NCBI RefSeq assembly: GCF_001017175.1
Contig: NZ_LCYG01000020.1
Span: forward strand, 62,001-126,000
Reading direction: 5' to 3'
Source of the DNA: Microvirga vignae
GTDB lineage: Bacteria > Pseudomonadota > Alphaproteobacteria > Rhizobiales > Beijerinckiaceae
Length of the DNA stretch: 64,000 nucleotides
Position numbers and translations under genes: made by a program. Positions 1-8,718 of the stretch are shown here, in pieces. A model generated the notes under the pieces. The model saw only the letters and a program-made list of their open reading frames with translations, was not told the DNA's origin and did no database searches. Positions within the stretch are counted from its first letter, which is position 1. The number at the start of each line of letters is the position of its first letter.

Positions 1-210
1 CTCGACGGCATGTATCGCCTAGCCTGGGAGCGTGGGCTCAAGACAACCTATTATTTACGCGCCACGGCTGCGACCCATGTGGAGAAATCGACCCTCAAGG
101 GAACGGACGGCAAGCTGAATGCCGTACAGGTTGCTCCGGCTCCGGCAAGCCACAACTTCGAAGTCAGAGCCTGCTCCATCGATGATCCGACCTGCGAGGC
201 GTGCCAGTAA
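1..210 (+). CDS. nrdA: Ribonucleotide reductase large (alpha) subunit, C-terminal end only
   Basis: This is the last 69 codons of a gene that begins before the window; the frame is open from base 1. The alpha subunit reduces ribonucleoside diphosphates to deoxyribonucleotides. The visible part contains the conserved segment GLKTTYYLR and ends in DDPTCEACQ. The Cys-x-x-Cys tail of class I large subunits passes electrons from thioredoxin or glutaredoxin to the active-site disulfide. The small subunit nrdB follows 79 bases downstream on the same strand, so the two are probably co-transcribed. The catalytic core, allosteric site and promoter lie outside the window. Confidence 0.93.
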   Translation, partial: LDGMYRLAWERGLKTTYYLRATAATHVEKSTLKGTDGKLNAVQVAPAPASHNFEVRACSIDDPTCEACQ

Positions 211-289
211 GCAGCTTCGGTCACCTCACTCTCATGTCAACGGTCGCACTGTGCGCGCGGCCCATCTCCATCATTCAGGGACCTTTTCT

Positions 290-1408
290 ATGCTCGACTG
301 GGATACTCCTCGGAACACTGCTCAACCCGCATCCATCCGCCCTGCCCCTCTTGCCGATACCACGGGCCTTGGCGCCATCGACCGCAGCGGCGGGCGTGTC
401 AGTGTAGATGAGAAGGCAATGATCAATTGTCGTGCCGATGTGAACCAACTGCTGCCACTCAAATACAAATGGGCCTGGGAGAAGTATCTCTCCGCCTGCA
501 ACAATCACTGGATGCCGACTGAAGTCTCCATGCAGGCGGATATCGCGCTCTGGAAATCGCGTGATGGGCTGACAGAAGACGAGCGGCGCATGATCAAGCG
601 CAATCTCGGCTTCTTCGCAGCTTCGGAGAGCCTGGTGGCGAACAATATCGTTCTGGCGATTTACCGGCACCTTACCAATCCGGAATGTCGCCAGTACCTG
701 CTCCGCCAAGCCTTCGAGGAGGCGGTTCACACGCACACTTTCCAATACATCGTGGAGAGCCTTGGCCTTGATGAGGGCGAGCTGTTCAACATGTATCGCG
801 AGGTTCCCTCGATTACCGACAAGGCCGCCTGGGCGCTCAAGCACACCCAAGGCATCGAGAAGCCCTCATTCGCTACGGGAACTCCGGAAGCAGACCAAGC
901 GTTTCTGCGCGATCTCATCGCCTTTTACGTCGTTTTCGAAGGCATGTGGTTCTACACGGGATTCGCGCAAATCCTGGCACTGGGCCGCCGCAACAAGATG
1001 GTCGGGATCGCGGAACAGTACCAATACATTCTGCGGGACGAGAGCATCCACCTGAATTTCGGGATCGATGTCATCAACCAGATCAAGATCGAGAACCCGC
1101 ATCTCTGGACGCCAGCCTTCCAGGAAGAAGTTCGCCAGATGCTGCGCGAGGCAGCAGAGCTTGAAGCCGCCTATGGCCGGGACACGATGCCTCGCGGCTT
1201 CCTTGGCCTGAATTCGACCCTGTGCGAGCAATACATGCACTTCATTGCCAATCGCCGCTGCGCTCAGCTTGGCTTAAGCTCTGTCTTCGCCGAGGTCGAC
1301 AATCCCTTCCCATGGATGTCCGAGGCGATGGACCTGAAGAAGGAAAAGAACTTCTTCGAAACTCGCGTCATCGACTACCAGAGCGGCGGTGCTCTGGCTT
1401 GGGACTAA
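290..1408 (+). CDS. nrdB: Ribonucleotide reductase small (beta) subunit, class Ic-like (Phe in place of radical Tyr)
   Basis: This 372-residue R2 subunit houses the metal cofactor that starts radical chemistry for NrdA. I chose the ATG at 290 (MLDWDTP) because family homology begins near there and CAGGGA lies about 10 bases upstream; an in-frame start at 119 would overlap nrdA and add unrelated residues. Numbered from this start, the metal ligands appear to be Glu113, Glu144, His147, Glu217, Glu251 and His254. The position equivalent to E. coli Tyr122 is Phe151 (EEAVHTHTF), and the first ligand is Glu (ASES), not Asp. Both substitutions are known hallmarks of Chlamydia-type class Ic subunits with a Mn/Fe cofactor. 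The C-terminal FFETRVIDY segment is also typical of that group. Fold and function are certain; metal identity is inferred. Confidence 0.95.
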   Translation: MLDWDTPRNTAQPASIRPAPLADTTGLGAIDRSGGRVSVDEKAMINCRADVNQLLPLKYKWAWEKYLSACNNHWMPTEVSMQADIALWKSRDGLTEDERRMIKRNLGFFAASESLVANNIVLAIYRHLTNPECRQYLLRQAFEEAVHTHTFQYIVESLGLDEGELFNMYREVPSITDKAAWALKHTQGIEKPSFATGTPEADQAFLRDLIAFYVVFEGMWFYTGFAQILALGRRNKMVGIAEQYQYILRDESIHLNFGIDVINQIKIENPHLWTPAFQEEVRQMLREAAELEAAYGRDTMPRGFLGLNSTLCEQYMHFIANRRCAQLGLSSVFAEVDNPFPWMSEAMDLKKEKNFFETRVIDYQSGGALAWD

Positions 1409-1418
1409 ACACAAAGAT

Positions 1419-1442
1419 GCGGGGCGCTCGACGGCGCCCCGC
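1419..1442. terminator. Hairpin between convergent nrdB and ABC-F genes
   Basis: A perfect 9-bp GC-rich stem (GCGGGGCGC at 1419-1427 pairing with 1434-1442) closes a 6-base loop, starting 11 bases after the nrdB stop. No clear T-run follows on the plus strand, so it may be a weak or Rho-assisted terminator. Its position right after nrdB, in a gap facing a convergent gene, supports that role. Confidence 0.6.
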
Positions 1443-1560
1443 GTATCCTAACCTTGGCGCATCGCGCGGAACCGGAGGTCCGCTCCCAGCGGTGCGCTCC
1501 TCTCAAGACTGAGCATCGGGTCAATCCCAGTAATGGAATCCGCTTTTCTCCTCCGATGCT

Positions 1561-3183
1561 CTAGTGCCGCAGACCAGGTGCTTCTTGGCCGGTACGGGCT
1601 ACGTACTCTGTGTAGCCACCGCCATACTGGTGAATGCCTTCTGGCGTGAGCTCGAGGACCCGGTTTGACAAGGCCGCCAGGAAGTGGCGGTCGTGGGAGA
1701 CGAAGAGCATGGTGCCCTCATAGCGCGAGAGCGCCTCGATCAGCATCTCCTTGGTCGCCATGTCCAGGTGGTTCGTGGGCTCGTCGAGCACCAGGAGGTT
1801 CGGCGGATCGTAAAGCATCTTGGCCATCACGAGACGCGCCTTCTCGCCACCCGACAACACGCGGCATTTTTTCTCCGCATCGTCGCCCGAGAAGCCGAAA
1901 CATCCGGCGAGCGTGCGCAGCGAACCCTGCCCCGCCTGCGGGAACGATTCCTCCAGGAACTCAAACACCGTGCGGTCACCGTCGAGCACCTCCATGGCGT
2001 GCTGGGCGAAATAGCCCATCTTTACGCTAGCGCCGACGGTAACCGAGCCCTGGTCGGGCTCGGCAGTGCCTGCGACCAGCTTCAGCAGTGTGGACTTTCC
2101 AGCGCCGTTGACGCCCATGACGCACCAGCGCTCCTTACGGCGCACCGCGAAATCGAGTCCCTTATAGATGTTGTGGCTGCCATAGCCCTTATGGACATTC
2201 TTAAGGGTAATCACATCGTCACCTGAACGCGGCGCAGGAAGGAACTCGAACGCGACCGACTGACGGCGTCTGGGTGGCTCCACGCGTTCGATCTTCTCCA
2301 GCTTCTTCACCCGGCTTTGCACCTGCGCGGCGTGCGAGGCGCGGGCTTTGAAGCGCTCGATGAACTTGATTTCCTTGGCGAGCATCGCCTGCTGGCGCTC
2401 GAACTGCGCTTGCTGCTGCTTCTCGTTCAGCGCACGCTGCTGCTCGTAGAATTCGTAATCGCCGGAATATGTGGTGAGCGACCCACCGTCGATCTCGATG
2501 ATCTTGTTGACGATCCGATTCATGAAGGCGCGGTCATGCGAGGTCATGAGCAGAGCGCCCTCATAGCCTTTGAGGAACTCCTCAAGCCAGATGAGGCTCT
2601 CAAGATCGAGATGGTTGCTCGGCTCATCGAGGAGCATGGCATCAGGACGCATGAGAAGAATACGAGCGAGCGCCACGCGCATCTTCCAGCCGCCGGACAA
2701 GGCGCCCACGTCACCGTCCATCATCTCCTGGCTGAAGCCGAGGCCATCCAGCACCTCGCGGGCGCGACCTTCGAGGGAATAGCCGTCGAGCTCCTCGTAG
2801 CGCGCCTGCACCTCACCATAGCGCGCGATGATGTCATCGAAATTTCCCGCCTGATCCGGGTCCGCCATCGCGGCCTCGAGTTCCTTCAGCTCGGCCGCCA
2901 CTTCGCTGACCGGGCCAGCCCCGTCCATCACCTCGGCGACCGCGCTGCGACCCGCCATCTCGCCCACATCCTGGCTGAAATAGCCGATGGTCACGCCACG
3001 ATCGACGGAGATCTGGCCCTCGTCCGGCTGCTCCTCCTTGGTGATCATCCTGAAGAGCGTCGTCTTGCCCGCGCCGTTGGGGCCTACCAGACCGACCTTC
3101 TCGCCCTTCTGGAGGGTCGCTGAGGCTTCAATGAAGAGAATCCGGTGGCTGTTTTGTTTGCTGACGTTCTCGACGCGAATCAT
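1561..3183 (-). CDS. ABC-F family ATPase (ribosome-associated type)
   Basis: This 540-residue protein has two ABC ATPase domains in tandem and no membrane segment, the architecture of ABC-F translation factors (EttA/Uup/YbiT group). Walker A motifs are GPNGAGKTT near residue 35 and GVNGAGKST near residue 350. The signature motifs are LSGGW and LSGGE, and the Walker B/linker motifs are DEPSNHLD and DEPTNHLD. Between the domains lies a basic, Gln/Lys-rich linker of roughly 80 residues (QQQAQFERQQ onward), the P-site-tRNA interaction motif of the family. Known members bind the ribosomal E site and modulate translation or relieve stalling. It stands alone here, convergent with nrdB. Sequence alone does not assign it to a particular ABC-F subfamily. 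Confidence 0.93.
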   Translation of the reverse strand: MIRVENVSKQNSHRILFIEASATLQKGEKVGLVGPNGAGKTTLFRMITKEEQPDEGQISVDRGVTIGYFSQDVGEMAGRSAVAEVMDGAGPVSEVAAELKELEAAMADPDQAGNFDDIIARYGEVQARYEELDGYSLEGRAREVLDGLGFSQEMMDGDVGALSGGWKMRVALARILLMRPDAMLLDEPSNHLDLESLIWLEEFLKGYEGALLMTSHDRAFMNRIVNKIIEIDGGSLTTYSGDYEFYEQQRALNEKQQQAQFERQQAMLAKEIKFIERFKARASHAAQVQSRVKKLEKIERVEPPRRRQSVAFEFLPAPRSGDDVITLKNVHKGYGSHNIYKGLDFAVRRKERWCVMGVNGAGKSTLLKLVAGTAEPDQGSVTVGASVKMGYFAQHAMEVLDGDRTVFEFLEESFPQAGQGSLRTLAGCFGFSGDDAEKKCRVLSGGEKARLVMAKMLYDPPNLLVLDEPTNHLDMATKEMLIEALSRYEGTMLFVSHDRHFLAALSNRVLELTPEGIHQYGGGYTEYVARTGQEAPGLRH

Positions 3184-3312
3184 AGTCCCTGGGCCTAAAG
3201 CAGTTGCGGCGGCCTTATGGCATGGGTCGCGTCTGGGGACGAGGGCCTCAGGGCGGACAAAATGTCAGCCTCTCTCCCTCACCTCTTTAGTCCTAGCCTC
3301 GCGATCTACCTG

Positions 3313-4311
3313 CTAAATGGCCTCCCAGGCCGCAGAGGCTTCCGAGCGCCGAAGTGCATCGAGAATACGCAGGTTCTGGATCGCATCGTCCAGTCCATAG
3401 GCCAAAGGCTCAGCACCGCGAACAGCCCGGCTGAACGCCTCGCCCTGGAGCTGGTACTGATCCAAGACGTGAAACTCAGTTGCCCGAGCCGATCCTCCAC
3501 CAGGGACCGTACCGTCGTCCACGAAGATCCGAACCGGCCTGTCAGCGGGAGCATTGAAGGGAATTTCGACTTCGATCCGCCCTCTCGTACCAAGAGCCTG
3601 AAGTCGCTGGAAAGGAACTGTCTGCGTTGAAACCGTGAAGGTCAGCTGCCGACCGGCACCGAAATCCATGAGCGCGCTCGTCATGCGATCGGTTCCGAAC
3701 GCAGGATCCCGATCAATCAGAGCGATTACCCGGAGAGGTTCCGCATCGAAAAAGTAGCGCCCCGCCACTACGGCATAGCACCCGATGTCCAGAAGACCGC
3801 CGCCGCCGATATCCGCCTTGTTGCGAATATTGAGGGGATCGACATTAAAATATGAGAAGGCCACCTGCAGCGCTCGCAGCTCTCCGATCTCGCTGCCTCT
3901 GATCAAATCCCTGGCATGCTGCCATTGCGGATGGTGCCGCACCATGAACGCCTCGGCGATCAGCACCTGAGATGAGGCGTCCTTCAGCGTCTCGGCCTCA
4001 GCGGACGTGATGGCAATGGGTTTCTCGCACAGGACATGCTTGCCGGCAGCGGCAGCCGCTAAGGTCATCGGAACGTGCAGATGATTGGGAAGCGGGTTAT
4101 AGATTGCCTCGATGTCCGGATCAGCCAGCAAGGCTTCATAGGAACCGTAAGCTTTCCGGATTCCAAGCTCGTCTGCCATCTCCCGCGCGGAAGCCTCATT
4201 TCGAGAGGCAACAGCCACGATATCGCATAAGGAGCTCTTCATCATTCCCGGTACGACCTTCGTCCGGCCGATCTTTGCCGTACTCAGAATTCCCCAGCGT
4301 ACAGGTTGCAT
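3313..4311 (-). CDS. Gfo/Idh/MocA family NAD(P)-dependent sugar oxidoreductase
   Basis: This 332-residue protein has an N-terminal Rossmann domain followed by the mixed alpha/beta substrate domain of the Gfo/Idh/MocA family. The start (VRWGILSTAKIGRTKV) fits the nucleotide-binding loop, and GKHVLCEKP carries the conserved Glu-Lys-Pro with the catalytic Lys. GGGLLDIGCY, in the second half, is typical of D-xylose 1-dehydrogenase or glucose-fructose-oxidoreductase-like members. It follows the LacI regulator after 21 bases on the same strand, so the two probably form one transcript divergent from the sugar transporter. It may oxidise the sugar imported by that transporter. Exact substrate and cofactor are not known. 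Confidence 0.88.
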   Translation of the reverse strand: MQPVRWGILSTAKIGRTKVVPGMMKSSLCDIVAVASRNEASAREMADELGIRKAYGSYEALLADPDIEAIYNPLPNHLHVPMTLAAAAAGKHVLCEKPIAITSAEAETLKDASSQVLIAEAFMVRHHPQWQHARDLIRGSEIGELRALQVAFSYFNVDPLNIRNKADIGGGGLLDIGCYAVVAGRYFFDAEPLRVIALIDRDPAFGTDRMTSALMDFGAGRQLTFTVSTQTVPFQRLQALGTRGRIEVEIPFNAPADRPVRIFVDDGTVPGGGSARATEFHVLDQYQLQGEAFSRAVRGAEPLAYGLDDAIQNLRILDALRRSEASAAWEAI

Positions 4312-4332
4312 CCTGTCCTCCCATGTAAAGTG

Positions 4333-5424
4333 CTATTGAGACAGAACCCGCGTGCGGGCCCGGCTCTGCCGCGAGACCTTCTTTGGATCCCGCAAGAACG
4401 GACCAGTCGTGTCACGTTCCAGCAGTGTCAACGGCAACCGTACGTTCCAATCCTCCGGGCTCATTCCCTGGCGAATCATTTTGAGCAGCACATCTGCACC
4501 TTTTCGCCCAAGATCATGCAGCGGTTGCCGAAATGTGGTGAGGGTCGGTTCGACATAATCGGCAAACTCGATGCCATCAAATCCGATCACGGAAACATCC
4601 TCAGGAATGCGAACACCAGCGGCCCGAACGACCTTGATGAACCCGATCGCACTCTCGTCGGAAGAGGCGTATATGCCTGTCGGTCGATTCTTGAGACGCA
4701 GGAAGGCTTCTGCAGCAGCGACACCCGCTGAAAAAACGAACCGCCCCTCCCAACACACGAAGTCCCGTTCAGTTAGGCCCGCCTCAGCGATGCCATCAAG
4801 GAAACCCGCGAGACGCTCAGCCGCAATGACGTTAGGAGGCGGTCCAGCGATGTATCCCAACCTTCTGTGTCCAAGCCGAACCAGATATTCAACGGCGGCC
4901 CGCGATGCCTCTCGATCCTGAACGACGACATTCGGGATCTTCTCCTCGTGAATGGCCGCGCACATGGCCACCATGGGGAGTTCAGCCTCCCTCATCGTTC
5001 GCTTGTCGCTTTCAGGAATCCGGCCATTCATGAGGATAATGCCATCGACCTGTCGAGACAAGGCAAGCTCGACATAGCGCGCCTCTCGCTCGGCACAATT
5101 GTCGAGATTGCCAATGACAAGGCCATAGCCTGATTGTGTGAGCTCATCATCGATCCCGCGCAGAATTTGAGCGAAGACAGGATTGGCAAGGTTAGGCACC
5201 ACAACCAAAGCTGTCATCGTACGGCGCGTGCGAAGATTTCTCGCCACGCTGTTCGGAGTGTAGCCGCTGCGTCGTACAGCCTCCGTGACGAGGTCGCGCG
5301 TCTTCTGCCTGACCTTGTTCGGATCGGCCAGAACACGGCTGACCGTGGCGGTCGAGACACCGGCGAGCCGAGCCACATCGGCGATGCGCACCTCCTTTGC
5401 AGAAAGCCAGCCTTTCCGGCTCAT
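4333..5424 (-). CDS. LacI-family transcriptional regulator of the divergent sugar operon
   Basis: This 363-residue regulator has the LacI helix-turn-helix at about residues 13-33 (IADVARLAGVSTATVSRVL), a hinge, then a periplasmic-binding-protein-like effector domain (VVVPNLANPVFAQIL; VIGFDGIEFADY). AGGAG sits about 8 bases before the ATG. LacI proteins bind even-symmetry palindromes with a central CG, and exactly such a site (TGTAATCGATTACA) lies 115 bases from this start in the promoter region of the divergent transporter. It is therefore most likely the local repressor, released by the imported sugar or a derivative. It resembles ThuR in position and family. The inducer cannot be read from the sequence. 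Confidence 0.92.
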   Translation of the reverse strand: MSRKGWLSAKEVRIADVARLAGVSTATVSRVLADPNKVRQKTRDLVTEAVRRSGYTPNSVARNLRTRRTMTALVVVPNLANPVFAQILRGIDDELTQSGYGLVIGNLDNCAEREARYVELALSRQVDGIILMNGRIPESDKRTMREAELPMVAMCAAIHEEKIPNVVVQDREASRAAVEYLVRLGHRRLGYIAGPPPNVIAAERLAGFLDGIAEAGLTERDFVCWEGRFVFSAGVAAAEAFLRLKNRPTGIYASSDESAIGFIKVVRAAGVRIPEDVSVIGFDGIEFADYVEPTLTTFRQPLHDLGRKGADVLLKMIRQGMSPEDWNVRLPLTLLERDTTGPFLRDPKKVSRQSRARTRVLSQ

Positions 5425-5498
5425 GGAGAATACTCCTGAGACTCCAACAAGATATCATCCCTATCTTTATAGACCATACTTATGATTTCCGTAGTGCC

Positions 5499-5552
5499 TT
5501 GACTTCTTGGAAAAGTGCTTACAACTTATCAGGCAAGATGTAATCGATTACA
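5499..5552 (+). promoter_or_regulatory. Putative promoter and LacI-type operator of the sugar transport operon
   Basis: TGTAATCGATTACA at 5539-5552 is a perfect 14-bp palindrome with a central CG, the usual form of a LacI-family operator. It lies 32 bases before the binding-protein start. Upstream, TTGACT (5499-5504) could be a -35 box with TACAAC (5520-5525) as a -10 box at a short 15-base spacing. That promoter is tentative; the operator is strong. In this arrangement bound repressor would block initiation or early elongation. Confidence 0.72.
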
Positions 5553-5583
5553 AAAGTCGATACAACGCTTCTGGGAGGAAGCC

Positions 5584-6822
5584 ATGCGCCTGAAGAAACG
5601 CGTTTCCGCGTATACCCTTGCTTTTGCCTTCATCTCAAGCTCTGGAGCACTTGCGCAGCAGAAGGCTGAGGTACTCCATTGGTGGACATCGGCGGGTGAA
5701 TCCGCGGCCGTAAGGGTCTTCGCGGATCAGTTCACCAAGGCTGGCGGCACCTGGGTCGACAATGCCATCGCAGGTGGCGTCAATGCTCGCGCAGCAGGTG
5801 TCAACCGCATCGTTGGCGGCAACCCGCCAACCATGACGCAGTTCAACACCGGCAAGCAGTTCGATGAACTCGTCAGTGCCGGCCTCCTCCGCGATCTCGA
5901 TGCTCAGGCCAAGGCTGGCAAATGGCGCGAGATCATGCCGAAATTGATCGTCGACGCGGTTACCCGCGAGGGCAAAGCCTATGCGGTCCCGGTCAACATC
6001 CACGGCCAGAACTGGATGTTCTACAACACCAAGGTCTTCGCCGATGCGGGCGTGGAACCGCCGAAGACGTTCCCCGAGCTGTTGCAGGTCAGCGACAAGC
6101 TGAAGGAAAAAGGTGTCATCCCGCTGGCTCTCGGCGGCCAGCCGACCTGGGAGCGCAATCTGTTCAATGCCGTGCTCGTGGGCCACGGCGGCCCCGACCT
6201 GTTCCGCAAGGTTCTTGGCGAGCGTGATCAGAAGGCAGCCAAGAGTCCCAAGTTCAAGGAGGTCGTCGAGATCTACGGCAAGATGCGTGGGCTCGTCGAC
6301 CAGGGCAGCCCGGGCCGGAACTGGAACGATGCCGCGTCGCTCGTCATCACCGGCAAGGCCGCCATGCACTTCAACGGCGATTGGGCCAAGGGCGAGTTCA
6401 TCGCGGCGGGCCAGACGGCCGGCAAGGAATATGGCTGCACCATCGTGGGCGAAACCCCCAGGGAAATCATCGGCGGCGACGTGTTCGTGTTCCCGGCGAC
6501 CAAGGACAAGGCGCAGCTCGCCACGCAGGACAAGCTCGTCGAGGTGCTACTCGACCCGGCGAGCCAGCTCGAGTTCAACAAGAAGAAGGGCTCGATCCCG
6601 GTCCGCATGGATGTGGACATCTCCTCCATGGACGCCTGCGCCCAGAAGTCTCATGCGGTGGTGAAGGATCCCGCCAACCAGGTGGAGGCTCAGGAACTGA
6701 TCTCGACTCCGAACTTCACCGGCGCCATGCAGGACGCGATTACGCAGTACTGGAACACTCCGAACATGTCGGCCGATGCCTTCATCGAGAAGGTCACAGC
6801 GGCCATGCGCGACGCGAGCTGA
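5584..6822 (+). CDS. ABC transporter sugar-binding protein (CUT1, family 1)
   Basis: This 412-residue periplasmic binding protein has a signal peptide (MRLKKR basic start, hydrophobic core, probable cleavage after ALA near residue 24). The mature part begins EVLHWWTSAGE, typical of family 1 carbohydrate-binding proteins. The ATG at 5584 is preceded by GGGAGGAAG at ideal spacing; an upstream GTG at 5515 in the same frame falls in the promoter region and is not used. It is the first gene of an operon with two permeases and an ATPase. Similarity in layout to thuE and aglE suggests a disaccharide or related glycoside as substrate, which is inference. Confidence 0.92.
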   Translation: MRLKKRVSAYTLAFAFISSSGALAQQKAEVLHWWTSAGESAAVRVFADQFTKAGGTWVDNAIAGGVNARAAGVNRIVGGNPPTMTQFNTGKQFDELVSAGLLRDLDAQAKAGKWREIMPKLIVDAVTREGKAYAVPVNIHGQNWMFYNTKVFADAGVEPPKTFPELLQVSDKLKEKGVIPLALGGQPTWERNLFNAVLVGHGGPDLFRKVLGERDQKAAKSPKFKEVVEIYGKMRGLVDQGSPGRNWNDAASLVITGKAAMHFNGDWAKGEFIAAGQTAGKEYGCTIVGETPREIIGGDVFVFPATKDKAQLATQDKLVEVLLDPASQLEFNKKKGSIPVRMDVDISSMDACAQKSHAVVKDPANQVEAQELISTPNFTGAMQDAITQYWNTPNMSADAFIEKVTAAMRDAS

Positions 6823-6828
6823 TCCCTG

Positions 6829-6857
6829 CGGCTCGCCCCCGGGGCTGGGGCGAGCCG
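6829..6857 (+). terminator. Intra-operon hairpin after the binding-protein gene
   Basis: An 11-bp perfect stem (6829-6839 with 6847-6857, CGGCTCGCCCC) with a 7-base loop begins 7 bases after the binding-protein stop. It is followed by TCCTTTG, not a full T-run. Such a structure commonly stabilises the 5' binding-protein message and attenuates the permease genes, giving excess binding protein over membrane components. Confidence 0.65.
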
Positions 6858-6898
6858 TCCTTTGCCGAGGCTTGAATTTTCTCGACAGGACGTTCTCG

Positions 6899-7834
6899 AT
6901 GGCCACCATCCCGATCCGCGTTCCCAATCTCGCCGCGTCCAGAACCACGGCCCGAAGCCGCATCCGAAAGCGATTGCCCGCGGCTTTCGCCCTCCTTCCG
7001 ACCGCCCTCGTTGTCCTTGTCGTCTATATCGGCTGCATGCTCTGGACTGTGCGGCTCTCATTCACGAGCTCGACGCTCCTTCCGAAGCTCGACTGGGTCG
7101 GCCTGGCACAATACAGCCGCCTCTTCGCCAACGACCGTTTCCTGACCTCGGTCGAGAACATTGCCATCTTCGGCGTCCTGTTCATCTCGGGCTGCCTCAT
7201 TCTCGGCTTCCTGCTCGCGGTGTTCATCGATCAGAACGTGCGCGGCGAAGGCGTTTTCCGAACCGTTTTCCTTTATCCCTATGCCATGTCCTTCGTCGTC
7301 ACCGGCGTGGCCTGGCAATGGTTTCTCAATCCCGGATTAGGCCTTCAGAAACTCGTGCGGGATCTGGGCTTCCCGAACTTCACCTTCGACTGGATCGTCA
7401 ACCAGGACATGGCCATCTACACCATCGTCATCGCGGGCCTCTGGCATGGGGCCGGCCTGACCATGGCCATCCTGCTTGCAGGCCTGCGCGGAGTGGATGA
7501 GGATCTGTGGAAGGCTGCCAAGGTCGACGGCATTCCCACTTGGCGCGTCTATGTCTCCATCGTCCTGCCCCTGCTCCGACCCATGGTCATCACCGCAACG
7601 GTGCTGCTCACGACCGGCGTCGTGAAGCTCTACGATCTCGTCGTCGCGATGACCCTGGGCGGTCCGGGCATCGCCACCGAAGTGCCTGCGAAGTTCGTGA
7701 TGGACCACCTGTTCGAGCGCAACAACATCGCGCTGGGCACCGCCACCGCCACGATCATGCTGATTGCCGTGGTGTCCGTGCTGGCTCCGTGGGTCTATGC
7801 CCGCTACGTCCGACCGCAAGGGAGGCACGCATGA
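6899..7834 (+). CDS. ABC transporter permease 1 (MalF-like, CUT1)
   Basis: This 311-residue inner-membrane permease has six predicted membrane segments, the first at roughly residues 22-45 (AFALLPTALVVLVVYIGC). The cytoplasmic EAA-type loop that contacts the ATPase reads LWKAAKVDGIPTWRVYVSIV. I chose the ATG at 6899, preceded by ACAGGA; an in-frame extension to 6776 would run through the binding-protein gene and hairpin. It shares a 4-base ATGA overlap with the next permease, indicating translational coupling. It forms the heterodimeric channel with that protein. Confidence 0.92.
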   Translation: MATIPIRVPNLAASRTTARSRIRKRLPAAFALLPTALVVLVVYIGCMLWTVRLSFTSSTLLPKLDWVGLAQYSRLFANDRFLTSVENIAIFGVLFISGCLILGFLLAVFIDQNVRGEGVFRTVFLYPYAMSFVVTGVAWQWFLNPGLGLQKLVRDLGFPNFTFDWIVNQDMAIYTIVIAGLWHGAGLTMAILLAGLRGVDEDLWKAAKVDGIPTWRVYVSIVLPLLRPMVITATVLLTTGVVKLYDLVVAMTLGGPGIATEVPAKFVMDHLFERNNIALGTATATIMLIAVVSVLAPWVYARYVRPQGRHA

Positions 7835-8715
7835 ACGCTGCTCAGCCTCAAGGCCGTCGCCCGCGCCGCCTCACCCCCGGCCGCATCGGCGTCTATGTCT
7901 TCCTGATCTCGGCCGCCCTGTTCTTTCTGCTGCCGCTCTGGATCATGGTCGTGACCTCCCTCAAGCCCATGGAGGAAATCCGGCTCGGCAACATCCTCGC
8001 GCTGCCGCAGATGCTCACCTTCGAGGCGTGGAGCAAGGCCTGGTCATCGGCCTGCACGGGTCTCGAGTGCCACGGCATCAGCGTGGGCTTCTGGAACTCG
8101 GTGCGGATCCTGATCCCGTCCGTGATCTTCTCGATCATCGCGGGAGCGATCAACGGCTATGCCCTCTCCTTCTGGCGGGTCAAAGGCGCCAACATCCTGT
8201 TCGGCGTGCTGCTGCTCGGCGCCTTCATTCCCTATCAAGTCTTTCTCTATCCGCTGGTGCGCATCTTCTCGATGACCGGCATCTACAATTCACTCACATG
8301 CATCGTTCTGGTCCACGTCATCTTCGGCCTTCCCACGATGACGCTGCTGTTCCGCAACTATTATGCAGGCCTCCCTATCGAGCTGTTCAAGGCGGCACGC
8401 ATCGACGGAGGTGGCTTCTGGTCCATCTTCTTCCAGGTCATCCTGCCTATGTCCACGCCGATCCTGGTGGTCGCCACGATCCTGCAGGTGACCGGCATCT
8501 GGAACGACTTCATCTTCGGCTTGACGTTCGCCGGCCGGGAGAACCTGCCGATGACCGTACAGCTCAACAACATCGTTCACTCGACCCAGGGTGAGCGCGC
8601 CTACAACGTCGACATGGCCGCCACCATGCTCGCAGCGTTGGTTCCCCTCGTCATCTACTTCGTTTCAGGACGTTGGTTCGTTCGCGGCATCGCTGCCGGC
8701 GCGGTGAAGGGATAG
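7831..8715 (+). CDS. ABC transporter permease 2 (MalG-like, CUT1)
   Basis: This 294-residue permease has an N-terminal basic stretch, a first membrane segment (VFLISAALFFLLPLW) and five more. Its EAA loop is ELFKAARIDGGGFWSIFFQV. The ATG at 7831 overlaps the stop of permease 1 (ATGA), with GGGAGG about 7 bases upstream. The periplasmic insert with SACTGLECHG holds two Cys and is unusual for the family; it could form a disulfide. It completes the transmembrane pore together with permease 1, and the ATPase gene starts 3 bases after its stop. Confidence 0.92.
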   Translation: MNAAQPQGRRPRRLTPGRIGVYVFLISAALFFLLPLWIMVVTSLKPMEEIRLGNILALPQMLTFEAWSKAWSSACTGLECHGISVGFWNSVRILIPSVIFSIIAGAINGYALSFWRVKGANILFGVLLLGAFIPYQVFLYPLVRIFSMTGIYNSLTCIVLVHVIFGLPTMTLLFRNYYAGLPIELFKAARIDGGGFWSIFFQVILPMSTPILVVATILQVTGIWNDFIFGLTFAGRENLPMTVQLNNIVHSTQGERAYNVDMAATMLAALVPLVIYFVSGRWFVRGIAAGAVKG

Positions 8716-8718
8716 GAC

